DNA from: Inquilinus sp052078665
GTDB lineage: Bacteria; Pseudomonadota; Alphaproteobacteria; DSM-16000; Inquilinaceae
Direction of reading: 5' to 3'
Length of the DNA stretch: 64,000 nucleotides
NCBI RefSeq assembly: GCF_052078665.1
Contig: NZ_JBQJIK010000020.1
Span: 1 to 64,000 of the forward strand
A model generated the notes under the pieces. The model was not told the DNA's origin, searched no databases, and saw nothing but the letters and a program-made list of their open reading frames with translations. Positions 34,174 to 41,478 of this stretch are shown in pieces. The number at the start of each line of letters is the position of its first letter. Within the stretch, counting starts at the first letter, position 1. The position numbers and the translations under genes are program-made.

Positions 34174-35064
34174 ATGCTGAACGTTCACAAGACCAGGCAT
34201 CGCATGATCGAGGTCGATGGGGTGAACCTGTTCTATCGCGAGGCGGGGCGGCATGAGGCGTGCGGCGTGCTGCTTCTGCACGGTCAACCCAGTTCATCGT
34301 ACAGCTTCCGCGACGTCATGGGCCCGTTGGCCGAGGTGACACGCGTCGTCGCGCCCGATCTGCCGGGCTTCGGCTTCACCGAGGCGCCGGACGACTACCC
34401 GTATACGTTCGAGGCCATGGCCCGGACGATCGACGCGTTGACGCACGAGATCGGGTTGGAGCGGTTCTTCCTGTACGTCCACGATTTCGGAGCGCCTGTC
34501 GCCTACGCCCTGGCGCTGGCACGTCCCGACCGTGTGATGGGGCTCATCATCCAGAACGGCAATGCCCATGAGGAGGGCTTGGGCCCGGATTGGGACGGGA
34601 ACAAGGCTTATTGGGCCGATCCCACTCCCGAAAACCGCGCAAGACTTCCCGAATGGCTGAACTTCAAGGGAGTGCGGCATACCTATGTCGGCGACATCCC
34701 CGATCGGCTCAAGCCGCTTTTCGCAGCCGATGGCTGGCACCTCGACTGGGAGCGGATGAGCCGGCCGGGACTTGTCGAGATACAGTTCCGCATCTTCGCC
34801 GACTACGGGTCCTACGTCGCCCGGTTCCCCGAAATCGCGGCCTATCACCGCGATCATCAACCGCCTGCGCTCCTGCTCTGGGGTCGGCACGACCCCTATT
34901 TCGAGATCGATGAGGTGCTCGCCTACGCGCGCGAACTCGATCGGCTGGACATGCATGTCTACGACGCGGCGCATCTCCTGCTCGAGACGCACCATCAGGA
35001 GTGCGCGGCACTGATGCGCGACTTCATCCTGAACGTGCAATCAGGCGCTGCGGACGGCACCTGA
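34174..35064 (+). CDS. Alpha/beta-fold hydrolase with aspartate nucleophile
   Basis: The 296-residue protein is an alpha/beta hydrolase. The oxyanion loop is LLLHGQPSSSYSFRD. The nucleophile elbow reads VHDFGAPVAY, with Asp in place of Ser, as in haloalkane dehalogenases and epoxide hydrolases. The acid is the Asp of GRHDPYFEIDE, and the base His is in DAAHLLLETH. The cap domain spans about residues 140-220. AGGAGG precedes the ATG at 34174. Position opposite a CGNR regulator suggests inducible use of an environmental substrate. Epoxide hydrolase, fluoroacetate dehalogenase-like and haloalkane dehalogenase activities are all possible. Confidence 0.88.
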   Translation: MLNVHKTRHRMIEVDGVNLFYREAGRHEACGVLLLHGQPSSSYSFRDVMGPLAEVTRVVAPDLPGFGFTEAPDDYPYTFEAMARTIDALTHEIGLERFFLYVHDFGAPVAYALALARPDRVMGLIIQNGNAHEEGLGPDWDGNKAYWADPTPENRARLPEWLNFKGVRHTYVGDIPDRLKPLFAADGWHLDWERMSRPGLVEIQFRIFADYGSYVARFPEIAAYHRDHQPPALLLWGRHDPYFEIDEVLAYARELDRLDMHVYDAAHLLLETHHQECAALMRDFILNVQSGAADGT

Positions 35065-35142
35065 GGCCAAGGGGACGCGGATCGGGCGCCACCGGCATCG
35101 GGACGCTCGACAATCGATGATGCTGAATGCTTATTGCGGCGT

Positions 35143-35200
35143 CCGCTTTTGGGCACCGTCCAGCGGGCCAGGCCGACCGGAACGGGCGGTTAGCGGACCT
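35143..35200 (+). repeat. GC-rich direct repeat, copy A (left of AT-rich gene)
   Basis: The 58-base sequence from CCGCTTTTGGGCACCGTC to GGGCGGTTAGCGGACCT closely matches 36137-36194 in the same orientation. It includes GTCCGC (35141-35146) and GCGGAC (35193-35198) at its ends, forming terminal inverted repeats. Together with the right-hand copies it brackets the SUKH-like gene. Confidence 0.75.
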
Positions 35201-35278
35201 TCGACAGGTGACAGACTGCCTGATCGTGCCCTAGAGATGCTGACATGAGTTCTATCCAACCCCTGCCATGGACGAGCA

Positions 35279-35983
35279 ATGAGCCCGCTATTAGGCAAGC
35301 TGACGCAAATAACTGACGCCCGGCTCTTTGAAGGTGCAAGCAAAGAAGATATCGATTTATTCGTAGAGAGCTCCGATATAGCCCTACCAAACGATCATCT
35401 TAAGGCCCTTCGGGAGAGCAATGGAGCAACAGTGTATGGTGGATACGCACGATTGTTCGGCATAAATTCTACAAACTGTATTGATATTTTAGAATGGAAT
35501 CGTTCCGATTATTGGAAATTCGCATGGGAAATCCGTTGTCGAGACTATATTTGCTTTGCTGAGACTGCTTGGGGAGATCAGTACGCCTATCGTATTGGAT
35601 ATCTACAGAAGGGGGACGCGCGGGTCTATCTCTTAGATGGCCTTTCGATGACACCCGAGATTGTCGCATCGTCCTTCAAGGAATTCTTGGAATCTGAGTT
35701 CCTCAGAATATCGACTGCGCCATACGACGAAATGATGGTGCACGCAAGAAATAAGTTCGGCGACTTAGAGCCTGAAAATCACTTGATATATTCTCCGTCT
35801 CTGCTCATCGGCGGACCTGAAGACGTTAACAACATCATGATAATTCAGGGCAGAACGGCAATGATATTTAATGGCGACATAGCTTCGCAGCTCGATGCCG
35901 CTCCTGTGTCCAGCGTTATCACGGCCGTTGTTCCCTATGATGATGACGTGGGACGGCCGCGCCTAAAGCTCGTTTGGTCTTGA
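35279..35983 (+). CDS. SMI1/KNR4 (SUKH)-like putative immunity protein, AT-rich
   Basis: The 234-residue cytoplasmic protein resembles the SUKH superfamily. A helix then LPNDHLKALRESNGATVYGG is followed by the middle region ICFAETAWGDQYAYRIGY and the late helix PEIVASSFKEFLESEFLR. SUKH proteins commonly neutralise polymorphic or contact-dependent toxins. Base composition is markedly AT-richer than the rest of the window, and A/T-ending codons (ATA, TAT, GAT, TTA) are frequent. This points to recent acquisition. No toxin gene is adjacent. Related GC-rich repeats flank it. The Shine-Dalgarno is weak. The family call is moderately secure; the immunity role is inferred. Confidence 0.7.
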   Translation: MSPLLGKLTQITDARLFEGASKEDIDLFVESSDIALPNDHLKALRESNGATVYGGYARLFGINSTNCIDILEWNRSDYWKFAWEIRCRDYICFAETAWGDQYAYRIGYLQKGDARVYLLDGLSMTPEIVASSFKEFLESEFLRISTAPYDEMMVHARNKFGDLEPENHLIYSPSLLIGGPEDVNNIMIIQGRTAMIFNGDIASQLDAAPVSSVITAVVPYDDDVGRPRLKLVWS

Positions 35984-36000
35984 ACCAGCGCATCTGGCCG

Positions 36001-36194
36001 GAAAGGGTCGTGTGCGGTCATGTCCGCTCTCCGGCGGCAAGCGGGACGGCCGGTTTTGGGGCACCCCGCAGCCGGCCTGGCCGTCCGAGAAGGGTCGCGT
36101 GCGGTCATGTCCGCTCTCGGGCGTCGACTGCGACGGCCGCTTTGGGGCGGCCTCCAGTCGGCCCAGCCGACCGGGATGGGCGGAAAACGGACCT
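36001..36194 (+). repeat. 87-bp tandem repeat, two copies, related to copy A
   Basis: Two tandem units of about 87 bases start at 36001 and 36088. Each begins AAGGGTCG(T/C)GTGCGGTCATGTCCGCTCTC at equivalent positions. The second half of unit 1 (from 36050) and unit 2 (36137-36194) align with the repeat at 35143-35200. This fills most of the 301-base gap between the SUKH-like gene and the reductase gene; no gene is seen in it. Confidence 0.8.
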
Positions 36195-36284
36195 CTGGTT
36201 ATTGGCGCGGATCGTGCCCAACCTCGCTTCCGCGCAACGGCAGCTCGCGCCAATCTGAAGACCCTTGGGTGGAGATTTTGCAGC

Positions 36285-36815
36285 ATGGCGAAGCTCATCT
36301 TCGGAATGAACCAGTCCCTGGACGGCTATGTCGACCACCTGGAAATGCAGACGGGCCCTGCGCTCTTCCATCACTGGATAGAGCATGTGCGCGACCTGGC
36401 CGGCAGTGTGTACGGCCGCCGCATGTACGAGATCATGCGCTATTGGGATGAAGACGATCCCGAGTGGGACGCGGAGCGACGCGACTTCGCGGCGGCGTGG
36501 CGGCGCCAACCGAAATGGGTCGTGTCGCGCTCGCTGAAGTCGGTCGGCCCCAACGCCACACTCGTCGACGATGACCTCGAGGCGGTGATCCGCGGGCTGA
36601 AGGCTCGGCTCGTCGGGGAGATTGCCGTTGCCGGACCGGACCTGGCGCAAAGTCTGACCGACCTTGGTCTCATCGATCAGTATCGGCTCTACCTCCACCC
36701 CGTCGTGCTGGGTCGCGGCACGCCGTTCTTCGCCGGCCCGCGGCCGCCGCTCCGCTTCGTGGCCAGCGATCGGGTCGGCGAGGACGTGATCAGGTTGACA
36801 TACGGTCCCGCTTGA
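36285..36815 (+). CDS. RibD C-terminal/dihydrofolate reductase-like family protein
   Basis: The 176-residue protein begins KLIFGMNQSLDGYVDH and ends with LHPVVLGRGTPFFAG plus a final beta strand, both hallmarks of the bacterial bifunctional deaminase-reductase (RibD_C) family. The NADPH-binding region is GEIAVAGPDLAQSLTDLGLI. Members reduce unknown small molecules and are often accessory. TGGAG precedes the ATG. It lies to the right of the repeat block and may belong to the same accessory segment. Confidence 0.85.
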   Translation: MAKLIFGMNQSLDGYVDHLEMQTGPALFHHWIEHVRDLAGSVYGRRMYEIMRYWDEDDPEWDAERRDFAAAWRRQPKWVVSRSLKSVGPNATLVDDDLEAVIRGLKARLVGEIAVAGPDLAQSLTDLGLIDQYRLYLHPVVLGRGTPFFAGPRPPLRFVASDRVGEDVIRLTYGPA

Positions 36816-36870
36816 TCGGGGCGGAGTTAGTTAACACATTGTGCACTTGTATTAATCTGCGATCACGTTC

Positions 36871-37515
36871 ATGCTACGTTCTATGGACACCGCGCAGACC
36901 GATTCGATTTCGGAAGCCCCGGCCACTCCCCAGGAGGAGCGGACGGCGCGGCATCTGCGCATGCTCGCCCGGGTGGCGGACGTCCATATGGAGATCATCG
37001 AGGCGACCCGCACCGAGGCGGTCGAGGCGCCGCAACCCGGCGTCGACTATGGCCAGCGCATCGCCGTGATCGCCAAGTCGCTGCGGCTGACCCTGCTCCT
37101 GGAGGACAAGTTCGCCCATCATCGCGACGAGCGGCGCAAGGCCGCGGCGAAGCGCGAGGCGGACCAGGAGGACTGGCACGAGCTTCGGGTGAAGCTGGCG
37201 ATGATGGCGGCCGCCTATGAGGTGTCCGAGGACGAGGCGGAGGCCGACCGCCGCGCCACCGAGGTGAGCGAGCAGCTGGAGCGGCCGGAGGTGGCGGAGC
37301 TGGTGGAAGCCAGCCGGGCCGAGGTCGCGGTGGCGGCGTTGTGCCGGCGCTGGGGCTATCCGGTGCAGGTGGAGCGCTGGCTGGAGATGGCCGACGAGGC
37401 CATGGAGAAGCTGGGCTTCCTGCCGTCGGAGGACGGCGAGGACGATCCGCCCGCGGATCCGCCCAAGCCTCGCCCGGCCTCCGCCCGCAAGCCCAGGCCG
37501 CCCGACACCGGGTAA
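36871..37515 (+). CDS. Conserved hypothetical helical protein
   Basis: The 214-residue protein (ATG 36871, or ATG 36883 giving 210 residues) is almost entirely helical and highly charged. A long amphipathic region covers about residues 60-180 and a Pro/Lys/Arg-rich disordered tail follows (PPADPPKPRPASARKPRPP). No signal peptide or membrane segment is visible. I do not recognise a characterised family. Codon usage matches the core genome. A perfect 11-bp hairpin follows the stop. Confidence 0.7.
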   Translation: MLRSMDTAQTDSISEAPATPQEERTARHLRMLARVADVHMEIIEATRTEAVEAPQPGVDYGQRIAVIAKSLRLTLLLEDKFAHHRDERRKAAAKREADQEDWHELRVKLAMMAAAYEVSEDEAEADRRATEVSEQLERPEVAELVEASRAEVAVAALCRRWGYPVQVERWLEMADEAMEKLGFLPSEDGEDDPPADPPKPRPASARKPRPPDTG

Positions 37516-37520
37516 GGTAG

Positions 37521-37547
37521 GTTGGGTTCGCTTTGGGCGAACCCAAC
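37521..37547 (+). terminator. Perfect 11-bp hairpin after the hypothetical gene
   Basis: GTTGGGTTCGC pairs with GCGAACCCAAC around the loop TTTGG, 5 bases after the stop codon. No T tract follows. The sequence could be a terminator or a repeat element; its position favours the first. Confidence 0.6.
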
Positions 37548-37603
37548 ACCCAGCCGCCATCGCGGCCCCCGATCTACGAAGCCCGGTTGCGCAGCCTTCC
37601 ACA

Positions 37604-37630
37604 CTCCCCCTGCGGGCGGGAGTGGGGAGG
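37604..37630. repeat. CTCCC/GGGAG intergenic hairpin
   Basis: CACTCCCCCTGCGGGCGGGAGTG forms an imperfect hairpin of the family seen at 22866 and 33331. It lies between convergent genes. Confidence 0.5.
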
Positions 37631-37663
37631 GGCCTGCGCGCGTCCGCGCGCCTGTGGCCGGCG

Positions 37664-38239
37664 TTACCCGGCCGAAACCGGATCCTCCTCGAACAGGCCG
37701 GTCGGCAGCCCGTCGATGCTGCGGGTGTTCTTCTCCCGGCGATAGGCCTCCAGCCCCTCCTGCGATTCCTTGGCCTCGGCCCAGCGCGCCAGGGTCGGGC
37801 GCTCGCCGGCATAGTCGAACAGTGGCACGCCGAAGCCGCAGGAGGTCTGCACCAGGTCGACGTCCAGCCGCACCATCTGCCGGGCGCCCAGCGGCTCCAC
37901 GCCGCCATATTCCGCCGCCAGCAGCCGGGCATAGTCGGGGCCGCCGCGGCGCAGCACCCGGCCGGCGCCGTACAGCCGCAGGATCATCGGCGCGCCCTCG
38001 AAGGCGCAGACCATCACGGTCAGCCGGCCGGTGGCGCGCAGATGCGCCGCGGTCTCGTTGCCGCTGCCGGTCAGGTCGAGATAGACCACCGCGTTCGGCC
38101 CCAGCACCCGCAGCATGTCGGTGCCGCGCGGCGAGACATTGACCCGCCCGGTCGCGGCGGCGGAGGCGGTGAAGAACATCCGCTGGCGCAGGATGAACTC
38201 CTGCAGCGCCGGCGAGATCTCCGGGAACTGCTTGGCCAT
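37664..38239 (-). CDS. Pyridoxamine 5'-phosphate oxidase-like flavoprotein
   Basis: The 191-residue protein has the split beta-barrel FMN-binding fold: LQEFILRQRMFFTASAAATG, VNVSPRGTDMLRVLGPNAVV and YLDLTGSGNETAAHLRATGR are typical of the general stress/PNPOx-like family rather than PdxH. The C-terminal half (VRLDVDLVQTSCGFGVPLFD) is shared with pyridoxamine oxidase-family proteins of about this size. It probably binds FMN or F420 or a haem-like cofactor; the substrate is unknown. Start at the ATG 38239. A hairpin of the CTCCCGC family lies just upstream (38244-38263). Confidence 0.83.
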   Translation of the reverse strand: MAKQFPEISPALQEFILRQRMFFTASAAATGRVNVSPRGTDMLRVLGPNAVVYLDLTGSGNETAAHLRATGRLTVMVCAFEGAPMILRLYGAGRVLRRGGPDYARLLAAEYGGVEPLGARQMVRLDVDLVQTSCGFGVPLFDYAGERPTLARWAEAKESQEGLEAYRREKNTRSIDGLPTGLFEEDPVSAG

Positions 38240-38243
38240 GACT

Positions 38244-38263
38244 CGTCCTCCCGCGGGCGGGAG
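38244..38263. repeat. CCTCCCGC/GCGGGAGG hairpin
   Basis: CCTCCCGC-GG-GCGGGAGG forms a perfect short palindrome 5' of the PNPOx-like gene, within its leader. It is the same element type as at 22866. Confidence 0.55.
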
Positions 38264-38298
38264 GGATCGTAGCCGAGGCGAACCCGACTGCGAAAGCG

Positions 38299-38595
38299 TC
38301 AGCGTTTTGGCCGGATCACGCAGGAGATGTTGGCGCCCCGGACATAGGTGTAGGTGCGGTCGGACAGCCAGCCGGTGCGGTAGGTGTAGATCGTCCCGCT
38401 CGGATCGACCGAGACGCCGTAGACGTCGGAGGTGGCGAACACGATCACGCCGCGCGCGCTGAAGCAGGTGATGGAGTACGATTCCATCTCGTCGACCGGG
38501 GTCGGCCGCTCGGCCGCCCAGGACGGAATGCCCGGGACCAGGCAGGCCGCGATCGCGATCCCGCCGATGATCCGCAAAACGGTCGCATACGTCAT
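38299..38595 (-). CDS. Small exported protein of unknown function
   Basis: The 98-residue protein (ATG 38595; an upstream in-frame ATG at 38628 is less likely) has a signal peptide whose core is VLRIIGGIAIAACLVPG, cut after SWAA. The mature part of about 68 residues contains two cysteines (ITCFSARG and ISCVIRPKR) that could form a disulfide, and is beta-rich. No family is recognised. Confidence 0.6.
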   Translation of the reverse strand: MTYATVLRIIGGIAIAACLVPGIPSWAAERPTPVDEMESYSITCFSARGVIVFATSDVYGVSVDPSGTIYTYRTGWLSDRTYTYVRGANISCVIRPKR

Positions 38596-38653
38596 GGCCG
38601 ATCCCGTGACCTGCAGGACGGGCATCATATCAGCGGCGCCGATTCGTCATCCA

Positions 38654-38683
38654 CCGTCATCCCCGCAGAAGCGGAGATGACGG
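38654..38683. repeat. CCGTCATCCCCGC/GCGGAGATGACGG hairpin
   Basis: A 13-bp stem with one mismatch and an AGAA loop lies 8 bases after the end of fabI. It resembles the GTCATC palindromes at 10486. It may serve as the terminator of the fab operon. Confidence 0.65.
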
Positions 38684-38690
38684 CGAGGGA

Positions 38691-39524
38691 TCAGACCTCC
38701 GCGGCCTCGCTGTTGCGCGGCGCGGCCGGCATGCCGATGGCGTGGTAGCCGGCGTCGACATGGTGCACCTCGCCGGTGACGCCGGTCGACAGCGGCCCCA
38801 GCAGGTACAGCGCGGCGCCGCCGACCTCGTCCAGGGTGACGTTCTTGCGCAGCGGGCTGTTCTGCTGGTTGAAGCGGAACACGTAGCGGGCGTCGCCGAT
38901 GGCGCTGCCGGCCAGGGTGCGCATCGGCCCGGCCGAGATCGCGTTGACCCGGATCGCCTGCGGGCCCAGATCGGCCGCCAGGTAGCGCACGCTGGCCTCC
39001 AGCGCCGCCTTGGCCACGCCCATGACGTTGTAGTTCGGCATCACCCGCTCGGCGCCGAGATAGGTCAGCGTCAGCAGGCTGCCGCCATCCGGCATGATCG
39101 CCGCCGCCCGCTTCGCCAGCGCGGTGAAGCTGTAGCAGCTGATCCGCATGGTGCGGCTGAAGTTCTCGGCCGTGGTGTCGAGGTAGCGGCCCTTCAGCTC
39201 CTCCTTGTCGGAATAGGCGATGGCGTGGACCAGGAAGTCGATCGTCCCCCATTCCTTGCCCAGCCGGTCGAACAGGGCGGCGATCGAGTCCTCGTCCTCG
39301 ACGTCGCAGGGCGCCAGGAAGCTGGCGCCGATCGACTGGATCAGCGGCTCGACCCGCTTGCGGAAGGCGTCGCCCTGATAGGTGAAGGCCAGCTCGGCGC
39401 CCTCGCGCGCCAGCGTCGAGGCGATGCCCCAGGCGATCGAATGGTTGTTGGCGACGCCCATGATCAGGCCGCGCTTGCCGGCCATCAGGCCGGTGCCACG
39501 GCGTTCGGTCGAAGTGGTGGTCAT
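38691..39524 (-). CDS. fabI: Enoyl-[acyl-carrier-protein] reductase (NADH) FabI
   Basis: The 277-residue short-chain reductase is of FabI type. The nucleotide-binding region is LIMGVANNHSIAWGIASTLA, the FabI-specific variant of GxxxGxG. The catalytic Tyr-x6-Lys is in MPNYNVMGVAKAALE. The C-terminal HVDAGYHAIGMP is conserved. It reduces trans-2-enoyl-ACP in fatty acid elongation and is the target of triclosan-type inhibitors. Its ATG overlaps the fabB stop, so it is the third gene of the fabA-fabB-fabI operon. Confidence 0.96.
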   Translation of the reverse strand: MTTTSTERRGTGLMAGKRGLIMGVANNHSIAWGIASTLAREGAELAFTYQGDAFRKRVEPLIQSIGASFLAPCDVEDEDSIAALFDRLGKEWGTIDFLVHAIAYSDKEELKGRYLDTTAENFSRTMRISCYSFTALAKRAAAIMPDGGSLLTLTYLGAERVMPNYNVMGVAKAALEASVRYLAADLGPQAIRVNAISAGPMRTLAGSAIGDARYVFRFNQQNSPLRKNVTLDEVGGAALYLLGPLSTGVTGEVHHVDAGYHAIGMPAAPRNSEAAEV

Positions 39525-40738
39525 GCAGCGTACCGCTTGAAGGCGAGCGTCGCGTTGGTCCCGCCGAAGCCGAAGCTGTTGGAGAGGACTGTGGCCAGCC
39601 CGGCATTGTCGATCCGTTGCCGCACGATCGGGAAACCCTCCGCGGCCGGATCGAGATTTTCGATGTTGGCGCTGGCGGTGATGAAGTCGTGCTTCATCAT
39701 CAGCAGGCTGTAGATCGCCTCATGCACCCCGGCGGCGCCGAGCGAATGGCCCGACAGCGACTTGGTCGAGCTGATCTTCGGGGCCTTGTCGCCGAACACC
39801 TCGCGGATCGCGCCCAGCTCGGTGACGTCGCCGACCGGGGTCGAGGTGCCGTGGGTGTTGATGTAGTCGACCGGCGTGTCCACCGTCGCCAGGGCCTGGC
39901 GCATGCAGCGCACCGCGCCTTCGCCCGATGGCGCGACCATGTCGTAGCCGTCCGAGGTGGCGCCGTAGCCGACCAGCTCGCCATAGATCTTGGCGCCGCG
40001 CGCCTTGGCGTGCTCCAGCTCCTCCAGCACCACGGTGCCGCCGCCGCCGGCGATGACGAAGCCGTCGCGGTCGCGGTCATAGGCGCGGCTGGCGCGCTGC
40101 GGCGTGTCGTTGAAGCGCGACGAGAAGGCGCCCATCGAATCGAACAGCACCGACAGGGTCCAGTGCAACTCCTCGCCGCCGCCGGCGAAGACGATGTCCT
40201 GCTTGCCCCACTGGATCAGCTCGGCGCCGTTGCCGATGCAATGCGCCGAGGTCGAGCAGGCGGAGGAGATCGAGTAGTTGACGCCCTTGATCTTGAACGG
40301 CGTCGCCAGCGTCGCCGAGTTGGTCGACGACATGCAGCGCGGCACCATATAGGGGCCGATCCGCTTCGGCCCCTTCTCGCGGGTGATGTCGGCGGCGTCG
40401 ACCTGGTTCGAGGTCGACGGCCCGCCGGAGCCCATGATCAGCCCGGAGCGCTCGTTCGAGACGTCGCTCTCCTCCAGGCCGGCATCGGCGATGGCCTGGG
40501 CCATGGCGATGTAGTTGTAGGCCGCGCCCGGCCCCATGAAGCGCAGGATGCGCCGGTCGACATGGTCGGCCGGGTCCAGCTTGACCGTGCCGTGGACATG
40601 GCAGCGGAAGCCCAGCTCCTTGTACTCCGGCGCCGCGACGATGCCGGAACGGCCCTCGCGCAGGCTGGCGGTGACCTCGTCCTGGTTGTTGCCGAGGCTC
40701 GAGACGATGCCGAGCCCGGTGACGACGACGCGACGCAT
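39521..40738 (-). CDS. fabB: Beta-ketoacyl-ACP synthase I FabB
   Basis: The 405-residue condensing enzyme has the Cys-His-His triad: cysteine in ISSACSTSAHCIGN, first histidine in YINTHGTSTPVGD, second in SLSGHSLGAAGVHEA. Residues MRRVVVTGLGIVSSLG begin the fold. The linkage to fabA identifies it as FabB, which elongates the cis-3-decenoyl intermediate for unsaturated fatty acids, rather than FabF. It starts 19 bases after the fabA stop. Confidence 0.96.
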   Translation of the reverse strand: MRRVVVTGLGIVSSLGNNQDEVTASLREGRSGIVAAPEYKELGFRCHVHGTVKLDPADHVDRRILRFMGPGAAYNYIAMAQAIADAGLEESDVSNERSGLIMGSGGPSTSNQVDAADITREKGPKRIGPYMVPRCMSSTNSATLATPFKIKGVNYSISSACSTSAHCIGNGAELIQWGKQDIVFAGGGEELHWTLSVLFDSMGAFSSRFNDTPQRASRAYDRDRDGFVIAGGGGTVVLEELEHAKARGAKIYGELVGYGATSDGYDMVAPSGEGAVRCMRQALATVDTPVDYINTHGTSTPVGDVTELGAIREVFGDKAPKISSTKSLSGHSLGAAGVHEAIYSLLMMKHDFITASANIENLDPAAEGFPIVRQRIDNAGLATVLSNSFGFGGTNATLAFKRYAA

Positions 40739-40757
40739 GGTGGTTCTCCGCGGTTCG

Positions 40758-41294
40758 TCAGAACGCTTCGGTCGACGTGAACAGGCCGACCCTCAGATCC
40801 TTGGCCTCGAAGATGATCTTGCCGTCGCAGGCCACGCTGCCGTCGGCGATGCCCAGCACCAGCTTGCGGTTGATCACCCGCTTCAGGTCCAGGCGGTAGG
40901 TCACCAGCTTGGCGTCGGGCAGCACCTGGCCGGTGAACTTGACCTCGCCGGTCGACAGCGCCCGGCCCTTGCCCGGCGCCCCGGTCCAGCCCAGGTAGAA
41001 GCCCAGCAGCTGCCACAGCGCGTCGAGGCCCAGGCAGCCCGGCATCACCGGGTCGGATTCGAAATGGCAGGCGAAGAACCACAGGTCCGGGCGGATATCG
41101 AACTCGGCCACGGCCTCGCCCTTGCCATGGGCGCCGCCGTCGTCGTTGATGGTGGCGATCCGGTCCATCATCAGCATGGGCGGCAGCGGCAGCCGGGCAT
41201 TGCCGGGCCCGAACAGCTCGCCATGCGCGCAGGACAGCAGGTCTTCGTAGGTGTAGCTCGATTTACCGGTCACGGCCGCGTTGGTGCCTTCCAT
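40758..41294 (-). CDS. fabA: 3-hydroxydecanoyl-ACP dehydratase/isomerase FabA
   Basis: The 178-residue hot-dog-fold enzyme has the active-site histidine in WFFACHFESDPVMPGCLGLD and the isomerase-type motif that follows (ALWQLLGFYLGW). It dehydrates 3-hydroxydecanoyl-ACP and isomerises the product to cis-3. This is the anaerobic branch point to unsaturated fatty acids. It is the first gene of the operon. The TPR protein gene starts divergently 184 bases away. Confidence 0.96.
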   Translation of the reverse strand: MEGTNAAVTGKSSYTYEDLLSCAHGELFGPGNARLPLPPMLMMDRIATINDDGGAHGKGEAVAEFDIRPDLWFFACHFESDPVMPGCLGLDALWQLLGFYLGWTGAPGKGRALSTGEVKFTGQVLPDAKLVTYRLDLKRVINRKLVLGIADGSVACDGKIIFEAKDLRVGLFTSTEAF

Positions 41295-41478
41295 GGTCTC
41301 ACCGACGCGCGCGAATGTAGCGTTTTTTCGGATCGGCACAAGCCGCGAGTCGGGCCGGCGGCGACGGGTCTTCGGCACGGATGGGCCCAATGGTCGCGGC
41401 GAACAGGCATTGCCTGAGGCCGCCCGGCACCCTAGCTTCGGGGGATCACGGCACCTTTCGGCGGAATTGGACGCGCGC

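Noticed and set aside
36001..36194. CRISPR or IS end
   Set aside because: Only two adjacent copies without spacers, and no transposase or cas gene nearby. It is treated as a dispersed repeat.
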